64,000 nt of DNA from an uncultured Oscillospiraceae bacterium. GTDB taxonomy: Bacteria > Bacillota > Clostridia > Oscillospirales > Oscillospiraceae. A model generated the notes under the pieces. It was not told where the DNA came from, did not search any database, and saw only the letters and a program-made list of their open reading frames with translations. This document shows, piece by piece, positions 6,572-14,117 of the stretch. The stretch lies in assembly GCA_902478785.1 (NCBI GenBank), contig CABSMJ010000001.1, forward strand, positions 62,001 through 126,000, given 5' to 3'. Every line of letters starts with the position of its first letter. The first letter of the stretch is position 1. The translations under genes and the position numbers were made by a program.

Positions 6572-8872
6572 TCAGTGCAGCTTTTTCCGGATGGCTGCCT
6601 TCAGCTCCGGGGTCAGCACCTTGGCGGCGGCCCGGTAGTACAGCGGCGGCAGCCGCAGATACTTCCGCCGCACCTGCTCGAAGGGCTCCAGGGCGTAGGA
6701 GGCAAAGAAGGCCCCCCGCTGAGGCGGCATGGAAATGGGCGAGGCCAGGCGCGGATTGCCGGCAATGGCCCGCTCCGTGGGGAAGGCCACCCGGGCAATG
6801 GGCAACTGGTCAAAGACATGGCTGGCCCGCAGGGTGTTCACCAGCAGCAGCCCCACGCCCAGCTTCTGCTCCTCCGGCAGCTCGTCCTCCCGCAGCCCCC
6901 AGAAGTCCCCCAGGGTGAAGTCCCCGGGCCGGTTCATGGAGGCGTAGGGGCAGCGGTAGCAGGAGGGCCGCAGGAACAACGCCCGGCCAAAGGCCCGGCC
7001 GAACTCCGTCTGCATCAGAGGCCGGGACAGCGTGCCACCCCCCTGCAGATGGGCGGTAAAGTGGCTGTTTTTCCAGCCATTGACCTTGTCACGGAACTGA
7101 ACGGACTGGACCTTTTTGCCGCAGGTCTCCTCCACCGACCGGACCATGTCCGCCCAAACGCCGGGAGAGGGCACGCCATGGCACACCACGTCGCAGGTCA
7201 GCAGCCGCTCCGGCCGGCTGCCCAGGTACCGGTACAGTCCGTCCACCTGGCAGGGCGTACCGGAAAAGAGCACCGGACGGCTCTCCAGCAGCTGGCGCAC
7301 CTGACGGTAGGTGGTACCGATGTCGCTTTGGACATACTTGACTCCCCGCAGCCGCTTCAGCTCCTCCCTGGTAAAGCAGGCCACATGGTGCACCTGGAGA
7401 TCGGCGCCCATGGCGGCGCCGAACACCACGCCGCCGTCCTCCAGCACATAGTCCGCCAGGGCGGAGAACACGCCGCCGGAGGTGGAGGCCCGGCGGACCG
7501 CCTCATCCCGGTTCCACACGGCAAAGGTGGCGGGCAGATGGCTGGTGGGCGGTGCCGGATGCAGCACGGGGCACACCGCCGTGCAGCGGCCGCACTCCAC
7601 GCAGGTCTTCAGGTCCACCACCGGATAGGAAAAGCCCTCCTTGTCCGGCACCATGGAGATGGCGCTGACAGGGCAGCCGTTGCGGCAGGCGCCGCAGCCG
7701 GTGCAGTGGTTGCGCTCCGCCAGCCGGGGGCCCTTGTGCTGCGCCGGCTCTGCCGGCTCCTCCTCTTCCGGCTCCGTGCCGTTGAGAGCCGCTTTGAGCC
7801 AGTTCAGGGAGCGCTGTCGCTCCCGCTCCAGATGCTCATTCACCGCCTCATAGTCCACCGGGCTGAGCAGCTCCGCCGTGTCCCCCTTGCCGATGATCCG
7901 CTCCGTCAGCCCCAGGGTGGTCAGCAGGTTGTACGTCCGGGAGTGCTCCGGCTCCGCCAGCTCCATAGGCGCCACAGCGGTGAAGAAGGGCTTGCCGAAC
8001 TGGACGGAAAAGACGGTGCCATGGAAGGAGTTGGTGCACACATAGGATGCGTGGCGGAAGAGGCTCAAAAACTCCGCCGGCCCCGCGTCCAGCACGCATT
8101 GGGCCTTGGGACAGACCTTGCGGCGCATGCCGCAAAGCTGCACCACCGGCAGCCCCGTGGCCTGGGCCAGGCGGGTGATATAGGGGCTCAGAGCCCCGGG
8201 GGCGCTGATGCAATAGACCAGGATATACTTTCCCTGCACCACCGGAGGGGCCGACAGCTCCTCCCAGTCCGTACGTCGCAGCAGCAGCGTGGGGTCCAGC
8301 ACCACCCGGGCCTCCCGCCCGGTGGCCTTGCGGACGATGCGCTGCCCCTGCCGCTCCCGGACGGAGATGGCAGAGAAGCCCTCCAGATAGCTCTTGAGCT
8401 CCTCCTCCATGGCGGTGGACAGCTCCGGGACACCAAAGGAGGGTGCGTAGGACACCTTCCTGCCCTGGGCAAAGGCGGAGAAGAACACCGGGTCAAAGCG
8501 GCCGTTGGGGAAGATCTTGGGATTCCAGATCTGGTCACTGCCGGAGAGGTACACGTCATAACTGGGGCAGTTCCGACGCAGATCCTCCAGGCTGGTAAAA
8601 TGCCGGGCCGTCTTGGGCAGATACTTCCGGGCAAATTCCTCGAACCGGTCATACCGGGTCTGCAGCGCCCGGTGATGCAGCGTGGTATGGGCGTCGGAGA
8701 GCAGGGCGGAGGGGCTGGTAGGCCTGCGGTAGAGGGCGTTATTTTGATTGACATAGTAGTCAATGATCTCACACTGGCTCCCCAGGGACTCCACGGCGCG
8801 AACCGTGGCCGCCGCCTGGAACTGGGCGCCGTAGTGATGAATGTGATAAAAGGTCACAAGAGCCGTTTTCAA
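6572..8872 (-). CDS. Polysaccharide pyruvyl transferase / ferredoxin / FrhB-type fusion
   Basis: A 766-residue, three-part protein with a TTG start at 8872. Residues about 1-335 are a polysaccharide pyruvyl transferase domain (VTFYHIHHYGAQFQA start, SGSDQIWNP, TNSFHGTVFS). Around 388-430 there are two 4Fe-4S motifs (CTGCGACRNGCP and CVECGRCTAVCP). The remainder is the FrhB/coenzyme F420 hydrogenase beta-subunit family (GTPCQVDGLYRYLG, CDVVCHGVPSPGVW, CPYASMNRPGDFTLGDFWG), likely a flavin Fe-S reductase. In many gut bacteria these two enzymes are neighbouring genes in surface-polysaccharide clusters; here they are one chain. No other glycan genes lie nearby. The reaction is unknown. Confidence 0.85.
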   Translation of the reverse strand: MKTALVTFYHIHHYGAQFQAAATVRAVESLGSQCEIIDYYVNQNNALYRRPTSPSALLSDAHTTLHHRALQTRYDRFEEFARKYLPKTARHFTSLEDLRRNCPSYDVYLSGSDQIWNPKIFPNGRFDPVFFSAFAQGRKVSYAPSFGVPELSTAMEEELKSYLEGFSAISVRERQGQRIVRKATGREARVVLDPTLLLRRTDWEELSAPPVVQGKYILVYCISAPGALSPYITRLAQATGLPVVQLCGMRRKVCPKAQCVLDAGPAEFLSLFRHASYVCTNSFHGTVFSVQFGKPFFTAVAPMELAEPEHSRTYNLLTTLGLTERIIGKGDTAELLSPVDYEAVNEHLERERQRSLNWLKAALNGTEPEEEEPAEPAQHKGPRLAERNHCTGCGACRNGCPVSAISMVPDKEGFSYPVVDLKTCVECGRCTAVCPVLHPAPPTSHLPATFAVWNRDEAVRRASTSGGVFSALADYVLEDGGVVFGAAMGADLQVHHVACFTREELKRLRGVKYVQSDIGTTYRQVRQLLESRPVLFSGTPCQVDGLYRYLGSRPERLLTCDVVCHGVPSPGVWADMVRSVEETCGKKVQSVQFRDKVNGWKNSHFTAHLQGGGTLSRPLMQTEFGRAFGRALFLRPSCYRCPYASMNRPGDFTLGDFWGLREDELPEEQKLGVGLLLVNTLRASHVFDQLPIARVAFPTERAIAGNPRLASPISMPPQRGAFFASYALEPFEQVRRKYLRLPPLYYRAAAKVLTPELKAAIRKKLH

Positions 8873-9046
8873 AGCGGATACCGTTCCTTTCTGCCATCCG
8901 GCCGAAGCCGGTCCGTCTCTGCCCCGGCACGAGCCGGGTACTTCTTCCCGAAAGGGGGAGGCCTGTCCTCCGCCCGGAAAAACTCTGGCGGTGGACAGGC
9001 ACTCCTTTCCCCGGTTTTAGGTCCCGCAGGACCTGGCCGGTATGGA
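8873..9046 (-). other. Structured leader before the pyruvyl transferase/FrhB gene
   Basis: This gap between two leftward genes has several strong inverted repeats on the minus strand. GCCTGTCC and GGACAGGC enclose an inner CCGCC/GGCGG pair (8961-9000). CCCGGCTC / GTGCCGGG follows (about 8932-8952), and then CCGGCTTCGGCCGG (about 8898-8914). None carries a T-run, so they are not plain terminators. I could not match it to a riboswitch class I know. Confidence 0.4.
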
Positions 9047-10324
9047 TTATTCCTTGGTCATGATCTCCAGGATGGTCCGGTCGGTCTGCTTCATACCCTC
9101 CCGGGCCAGGACTCCCACGTTGACGATGGTCTCCTCCGGGTCATCGGCCAGGATACCATCGCCGCCGTTGAAGTTGTTGTTGGTCTTGTACATCTCGTAG
9201 CCCATGATACCGGCTTCCACGCCTGCAGCGATCTTAGAGGCGCAGGAGGCCTTGGCACCGTCGCAGATGGTACCGGAGAGCATAGCCACGGCGTTGACCA
9301 CCGTGTGGGAAATGGCCTCATAGCTGCCGTCCAGCAGGTAGGCGATGCCCGCACCGGCACCGGCGCCGGCGCTGATGGCGCCGCAGTAGGCGGACAGACG
9401 GCCGATGCCGGTCTTCTGGTGGATGGTCACCAGGTCAGACACAGCCAGGGCGCGATAGAGCTTCTCCTGAGAAACCTTCAGGTGCTTGGCATAGCGGATG
9501 ACAGGCAAAGAGGCGGTCATGCCCTGGTTGCCGGAGCCGGAGACGATGCACACAGGCATCTCGCAGCCGCTCATACGAGCGTCGGAACCGGCAGCGGCCC
9601 AGGCACGGGCCTCAGTGCGGATATCATTTCCGAAGGTGTCCAGCAGCAAGGAGCCCAGATTGGAGCCCCAGTTGCCGCGGAGACCCTCTTCAGCAATGGC
9701 GGTGTTGTACTGGATCTGAACATCCAGCATGGGAGCCAGACGGGCGGTGTCCACAGTATTGGCGAACTCCAGAATGTCGGCCAGGTTCAGCACGCTGCGG
9801 TCGGTCATCTGCTCACCGCCGCCGGCCTCGTTCATGTCCTTCTCCATCAGCACCTTGCCGTCCTTCTCGATGAGGACGATGTTGGTGTGGCTGTCCGCAA
9901 TACGGACCTTGGCGCAGGACTCGCCGGCCCAGCCGGTGATGGCGATGTCCAGCACATGGGGGGTGTCCGGGCAGGAGACCTGGATGGGCACCTTGTCCAA
10001 AAATGCGGCGATATCGGCGTGCTTTTCCTCGGGGACGGAGGCGATGACCTGGAGTTCACGGTCCGCCTCGCCAGCCACGATGCCCACTGCCACAGCCGCC
10101 TTCAGGCCCTTCATGCCGCCGGTGTTGGGGACGACGACACTTTTGACGTTCTTCAGGATGTTACCCGAAACCTCCGCCAGGACACGGTCAGGCTCAGCAC
10201 CCAGCGCCTTGCGCATCTGAGCCGCCGCGTAGGCTACGGCAATGGGCTCCGTACACCCTGTGGCGGGGATAAGCTCTTCCTTCAAGATTGCCAAATAGGC
10301 ATCCACGATCTTTTCATTCAACAT
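9047..10324 (-). CDS. cyuA: L-cysteine desulfidase (UPF0597/CyuA family)
   Basis: The 425-residue product matches the UPF0597 family, which includes Fe-S dependent cysteine desulfidases that split L-cysteine to pyruvate, ammonia and sulfide. Landmarks are the start MLNEKIVDAYLAILKEELIPATGCTEP with the conserved ATGCTEP, NILKNVKSVVVPNTGG, the glycine-rich GAISAGAGAGAGIAYL region, and GTICDGAKASCASKI with the C-terminal cysteines expected to hold the 4Fe-4S cluster. The length is normal for the family. The older annotation 'L-serine ammonia-lyase alpha-like' refers to the same fold. The gene stands between a dCMP deaminase and the FrhB fusion with no obvious operon partner. Confidence 0.88.
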   Translation of the reverse strand: MLNEKIVDAYLAILKEELIPATGCTEPIAVAYAAAQMRKALGAEPDRVLAEVSGNILKNVKSVVVPNTGGMKGLKAAVAVGIVAGEADRELQVIASVPEEKHADIAAFLDKVPIQVSCPDTPHVLDIAITGWAGESCAKVRIADSHTNIVLIEKDGKVLMEKDMNEAGGGEQMTDRSVLNLADILEFANTVDTARLAPMLDVQIQYNTAIAEEGLRGNWGSNLGSLLLDTFGNDIRTEARAWAAAGSDARMSGCEMPVCIVSGSGNQGMTASLPVIRYAKHLKVSQEKLYRALAVSDLVTIHQKTGIGRLSAYCGAISAGAGAGAGIAYLLDGSYEAISHTVVNAVAMLSGTICDGAKASCASKIAAGVEAGIMGYEMYKTNNNFNGGDGILADDPEETIVNVGVLAREGMKQTDRTILEIMTKE

Positions 10325-10367
10325 GGATAGCTCCTCCTTCTTTTTTCTTTCTAAAAAAATGGTTGTG

Positions 10368-10844
10368 CTAAATCAGGTCCAGGTCATCTTCCTTGACCCA
10401 TTCCTCTACCGGAACCACCTCAAATTCCGTTTCCGTCCGGCGAATCACCACCTCTTTTAGTCCGGAATTGATGACCAGTCGGCGGCACATGGGGCAGGAG
10501 GTGGCGTCCCCCAGCAGCTGACCTGTTCTGGCATCCCGTCCCACCAGGTAGATGGTGCCTCCCACCATGTCCCTTCTGGCGGCGGAGATGATGGCGTTGG
10601 CCTCCGCGTGGACGCTGCGGCAGAGCTCATAGCGTTCTCCCCGGGGAACACTGCGCTGCTCCCGGGCACAAAAGCCCAGGTCCGTGCAGTTTTTTCTCCC
10701 GCGGGGCGCCCCGTTATAGCCGGTGGAGATGATCTCATCGTTCTTCACGATGATGGCTCCATAGACCCGGCGCAAGCAGGTAGCCCGTTCCAGAACCGTC
10801 TGAGCAATGTCCAAATAGTAGTTTTCCTTACTGATCCGACTCAT
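10368..10844 (-). CDS. Deoxycytidylate deaminase family protein
   Basis: The start chosen is the ATG at 10844 (MSRISKENYYLDIAQ), because a good promoter lies just upstream; an upstream in-frame extension would cover that promoter. The protein has 158 residues. The zinc site is visible as HAEANAI and SCPMC, with further cysteines (NCTDLGFCAREQ) as in dCMP deaminases and ComEB. It converts dCMP to dUMP for dTTP synthesis. The family's second zinc-like motif (CTDLGFC) supports dCMP deaminase over cytidine deaminase. Confidence 0.85.
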   Translation of the reverse strand: MSRISKENYYLDIAQTVLERATCLRRVYGAIIVKNDEIISTGYNGAPRGRKNCTDLGFCAREQRSVPRGERYELCRSVHAEANAIISAARRDMVGGTIYLVGRDARTGQLLGDATSCPMCRRLVINSGLKEVVIRRTETEFEVVPVEEWVKEDDLDLI

Positions 10845-10905
10845 AGCCGCCCTCTTTCCGCGCTGCGGTCCTCCCGCACTGTGTACTCGCTTTCTGTTCT
10901 CTCGT

Positions 10906-10934
10906 ATCATAGCATAGAAGTCGTCAGGATGCAA
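10906..10934 (-). promoter_or_regulatory. Predicted promoter of the dCMP deaminase gene
   Basis: On the minus strand, TTGCAT and TATGAT are 17 bp apart and end about 60 bp before the chosen ATG. Confidence 0.6.
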
Positions 10935-10998
10935 TAAAAAGCACCTTTTTCTCCCCTTCCTCCCCCTTCCATTTTCAGGGCTTTTTCGTCAGGTTAAG

Positions 10999-11027
10999 TT
11001 GCATTTCCCAGAAAAATTGGATATAAT
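10999..11027 (+). promoter_or_regulatory. Predicted promoter of the PaaI thioesterase gene
   Basis: TTGCAT and a consensus TATAAT are 17 bp apart; the start codon follows 35 bp later with a GGAAAGGA site between. Confidence 0.65.
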
Positions 11028-11062
11028 ATTTTTTTACGAATTGGAAAGGATGACAAAACGCT

Positions 11063-11458
11063 ATGGCACAAGAAGAACTGAAGAAAACCGGAACCGATGC
11101 CTTTTTCACCATCAACCACATGCGGGTCGTTCTGCAGGAAACCGACCATGCCATTGCCGAGCTGACCGTTATGCCGGACAGCTGCAACCCCTATGGCCGG
11201 GTCCACGGCGGCGCCTTCTACACCTTGGGCGACACCGCTTCCGGCACTGCAGTCCACACCGACGGCCGCCTCTATGTCACCCAGGAGAGCTCCTTCCACT
11301 TCCTGCGCAACGTCACCGTGGGGCACACGGTCCGGGCTGAGGCGGTGATCCGCCACCGGGGCCACACCACCTGCCTGTCCGAGGTCACCTTTACCGACGA
11401 GACCGGCCAGCTGCTGGCGCTGGGAGAATATACCTTTTTCTGCATCAATCGGAAATAA
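11063..11458 (+). CDS. PaaI-family hotdog thioesterase
   Basis: A 131-residue single-domain hotdog protein. The PaaI/YdiI signature appears as PYGRVHGGAFYTLGDTASG, where the HGG loop and the following Asp/Glu position form the acyl-CoA thioesterase active site. Strands continue through VTVGHTVRAEAVIRHRGHTTCLSEVTF. The family hydrolyses short or aromatic acyl-CoA thioesters; the natural substrate cannot be told. Monocistronic: its own promoter and a terminator follow directly. Confidence 0.85.
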   Translation: MAQEELKKTGTDAFFTINHMRVVLQETDHAIAELTVMPDSCNPYGRVHGGAFYTLGDTASGTAVHTDGRLYVTQESSFHFLRNVTVGHTVRAEAVIRHRGHTTCLSEVTFTDETGQLLALGEYTFFCINRK

Positions 11459-11473
11459 CGACCGCATGCTTAT

Positions 11474-11504
11474 GGCCCTGTCTTTGGACAGGGCCTTTGC
11501 TTTT
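11474..11504 (+). terminator. Intrinsic terminator after the thioesterase gene
   Basis: GGCCCTGTC / GGACAGGGCC with a 3-base loop is followed by a T-rich tail. Confidence 0.8.
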
Positions 11505-11649
11505 CCTCCGGTGAAACTTTTGGAATCCCCACCAGACTTTAGGGAAACTCCATAAGTACAGCTTATTTTTTACCCGTTTATTATCTGAATTTTAGATAAA
11601 ATTTCTGACATATTTCTCAAAACCCGCTGGCTTTTTATGGATTTTCATG

Positions 11650-11688
11650 TATAATATTCCCCAGGGAAATTGGTTAAAAAGTTAACAA
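11650..11688 (+). promoter_or_regulatory. hydCBA promoter -10 with overlapping Rex operator
   Basis: A consensus TATAAT at 11650-11655 is followed at 11671-11688 by TGGTTAAAAAGTTAACAA, one base away from the Rex consensus TTGTTAAnnnnTTAACAA. A repressor bound there would cover the start of transcription. Rex senses the NADH/NAD+ ratio, which fits an NAD(H)-linked hydrogenase operon. A further inverted repeat, TTATCT/AGATAA, lies upstream at about 11580-11598. The -35 element is weak. Confidence 0.7.
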
Positions 11689-11740
11689 ACAGAGCTTCAT
11701 CCCAGCGTCGTATTCCCAATTTTTGAGAAGGAGAACTGCC

Positions 11741-12223
11741 ATGAGCAAGGATCTGACCCGTGTAGAGGAGATTCTGGCGTCCTACGACTATGAGCCTCAC
11801 CACCTCATTGCCATCATGCAGGACATCCAGAGCGAGTACAAGTATCTCAGCCAGGATATGCTGTGTCTGATTGCTCAGAAGCTTGGCCTGAGCATCGCCA
11901 AGGTATACAGCGTTGCCACCTTCTATGAAAACTTTTCCCTGGAGGCGAAGGGAAAATACATCATCCGTGTCTGTGACGGTACCGCCTGTCACGTGCGCAA
12001 ATCCGGTCCCATCTACGACGCCATCCGCAGTGAGCTGAAGCTCACCGGCAAGCAGAAGACCTCTGCCGACGGGCTGTTCACTCTGGAGACGGTGGCCTGC
12101 CTGGGCGCCTGCGGTCTTGCACCGGTGATGACCGTCAACGACGTGGTCCATGCCCAGATGACGCCGGAGTCCGCTCTGGCGCTGATCGACGAGCTGCGGA
12201 AGGAGGATGCTGCAAATGCCTAA
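11741..12223 (+). CDS. hydC: Electron-bifurcating [FeFe]-hydrogenase subunit HydC (NuoE-like)
   Basis: The start is the ATG at 11741 after AGAAGGAGA, giving 160 residues. It is a thioredoxin-like 2Fe-2S protein of the NuoE/HydC family: an N-terminal helical part (EEILASYDYEPHHLIAIMQDIQ), then the cluster ligands CDGTACHVR and CLGACGLAP. In HydABC complexes this small subunit helps pass electrons between NAD(H) and the other clusters. It is the first of three adjacent genes hydC-hydB-hydA, with hydB starting within its last codons. Expression is probably under Rex control. Confidence 0.92.
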   Translation: MSKDLTRVEEILASYDYEPHHLIAIMQDIQSEYKYLSQDMLCLIAQKLGLSIAKVYSVATFYENFSLEAKGKYIIRVCDGTACHVRKSGPIYDAIRSELKLTGKQKTSADGLFTLETVACLGACGLAPVMTVNDVVHAQMTPESALALIDELRKEDAANA

Positions 12224-14114
12224 GCTGACGAGAGAGAGCTTCCATGTGCTCCAGGCCAACGCCAAAAACGCCCTGCGCCTTTCGGAGCAGCAGACCTCCG
12301 TTTTGATCTGCGCGGGTACCGGCTGCATCGCCGGCGGCTCCCTGAAGATCTACGAAAATCTGAAGGCCGAATGCGAAAAGAGAAATCTGAACGTCTATGT
12401 GGGCCTCTTCCACGAGTCCGATGAGGAGGAGAGCATCCACATCAAGATGAGCGGCTGCCACGGCTTCTGTGAGATGGGCCCCCTGGTCCACATCGAGCCT
12501 CTGGGCGTTATGTACATCCACGTCAAGCCCGAGGACTGCCAGGAGATCCTGGAAAAGACGGTGCTGGGCGGCGAGATCATCGACCGGCTGGTCTACCACC
12601 TGGACGGCGTGGCCTATCCCAAGCAGGAGGACATCCCCTTCTACAAGCTCCAGCACCGGGTGGTGCTGGAAAACTGCGGCAAGAGCGACGCAGAGGACAT
12701 CCGGGAGTACATCGCCAAGGGCGGCTACGCCGCTTTTGAAAAGGCTCTGTTTGACATGACCGATGTGGATATCTGCAATGCCATCGTGGACTCCGGCCTC
12801 CGGGGCCGGGGCGGCGGCGGCTTCCCCGCCGGCCGCAAGTGGGACAGCGTCCGGCGCTTCAAAGCCCCCCAGAAGTACGTGGTCTGCAACGGCGACGAGG
12901 GCGACCCCGGTGCCTTCATGGACCGCTCCGTGATGGAGGGCAACCCCCACAGCGTGCTGGAGGGCATGCTCATCGCCGGCCGGGCCGCCGGCTGCACCGA
13001 GGGCTACATCTACGTCCGGGCCGAGTATCCCCTGGCGGTGAGCCGGCTGAAGGCCGCCATCACCAACGCCGAGGAGCTGGGATTGCTGGGTGAGAACATC
13101 CTGGGCTCCGATTTCAGCTTCCGCATCCACGTCAACCGGGGCGCCGGCGCCTTTGTCTGCGGCGAGGGCAGCGCCCTGACCGCCTCCATCGAGGGCAACC
13201 GAGGCATGCCCCGGGTCAAGCCGCCCCGGACCGTGGAGCACGGCCTGTGGGCTCAGCCCACCATCCTCAACAACGTGGAGACCTTCGCCAATGTGCCTCT
13301 CATCATCCGCAACGGCGCCGCCTGGTACCGCTCCATCGGCACCGGCAACAGCCCCGGCACCAAGGCCTTTGCCCTCACCGGCAACGTGAACAACACCGGC
13401 CTCATCGAGGTCCCCATGGGCACCACTCTGCGCAAGATCATCTTCGACATCGGCGGCGGCATCAAAAACGGCAAGAAGTTCAAGGCCGTGCAGATCGGCG
13501 GCCCCTCCGGCGGCTGCTGCTGCGCCAGCGCCGAGCATCTGGACCTGCCTCTGGACTTTGACTCCCTGAAGAAGATCGGCGCCATGATCGGCTCCGGCGG
13601 TCTGGTGGTCATGGACGAGGACAACTGCATGGTGGAAGTGGCCCGGTTCTTCATGCGCTTCACTCAGAACGAGTCCTGCGGCAAGTGCGTTCCCTGCCGG
13701 GAGGGCACCAAGCGGATGCTGGAGATCCTGGACCGGATCCTGGCCAACGAGGGCACGCTGGAGGACCTAGACCTTCTGGAGGAGCTGGCGGACACCATCA
13801 CCAACACCGCCCTGTGCGGCCTGGGCCAGAGCGCCTGCAAGCCCGTGCAGAGCACCCTCCGGTATTTCCGGGATGAGTACCTGCGGCACGTGGTGGACCA
13901 CCACTGCCCCATCTGCAACAAGGAGAAGCCCCACCCCGTCATCGACGCGGACAAGTGCAAGGGCTGCGGCAAGTGCCGCAAGACCTGTCCCATGGAGGCC
14001 ATCTCCGGCAGTCCCAAGCAGGTCCACACCATCGATCCGGAAAAGTGCGTCAACTGCGGCGCCTGCGTAAGCAGCTGCCCCTTCGGCGCCATCGCTGCCA
14101 GCAAGGAGGGTTAA
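12216..14114 (+). CDS. hydB: Electron-bifurcating [FeFe]-hydrogenase flavoprotein subunit HydB (NuoF-like)
   Basis: I chose the ATG at 12216, which sits properly after AGGAGG, rather than an ATG at 12207 that is too close to it. The product has 632 residues. An N-terminal 2Fe-2S thioredoxin-like domain comes first (CAGTGCIAGGS...CHGFCEMGP). The NuoF core follows, with GLRGRGGGGFPAGRKW (NADH/FMN site), CNGDEGDPGAFMD and the SCGKCVPCREG 4Fe-4S motif. A C-terminal pair of 4Fe-4S motifs completes it (CKGCGKCRKTCP, CVNCGACVSSCP). This is the HydB layout of trimeric bifurcating hydrogenases, where FMN splits electrons between NAD(H) and ferredoxin. Confidence 0.93.
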   Translation: MPKLTRESFHVLQANAKNALRLSEQQTSVLICAGTGCIAGGSLKIYENLKAECEKRNLNVYVGLFHESDEEESIHIKMSGCHGFCEMGPLVHIEPLGVMYIHVKPEDCQEILEKTVLGGEIIDRLVYHLDGVAYPKQEDIPFYKLQHRVVLENCGKSDAEDIREYIAKGGYAAFEKALFDMTDVDICNAIVDSGLRGRGGGGFPAGRKWDSVRRFKAPQKYVVCNGDEGDPGAFMDRSVMEGNPHSVLEGMLIAGRAAGCTEGYIYVRAEYPLAVSRLKAAITNAEELGLLGENILGSDFSFRIHVNRGAGAFVCGEGSALTASIEGNRGMPRVKPPRTVEHGLWAQPTILNNVETFANVPLIIRNGAAWYRSIGTGNSPGTKAFALTGNVNNTGLIEVPMGTTLRKIIFDIGGGIKNGKKFKAVQIGGPSGGCCCASAEHLDLPLDFDSLKKIGAMIGSGGLVVMDEDNCMVEVARFFMRFTQNESCGKCVPCREGTKRMLEILDRILANEGTLEDLDLLEELADTITNTALCGLGQSACKPVQSTLRYFRDEYLRHVVDHHCPICNKEKPHPVIDADKCKGCGKCRKTCPMEAISGSPKQVHTIDPEKCVNCGACVSSCPFGAIAASKEG

Positions 14115-14117
14115 GTC

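Noticed and set aside
6575..10330. Very long plus-strand frame opposite the FrhB fusion and cyuA
   Set aside because: It is antisense to two genes with clear domains, is rich in His/Gly/Gln/Arg as expected for a high-GC shadow, and has no ribosome site.
12135..13538. Long minus-strand frame opposite hydB
   Set aside because: Shadow of a strongly conserved gene; composition typical of antisense translation.
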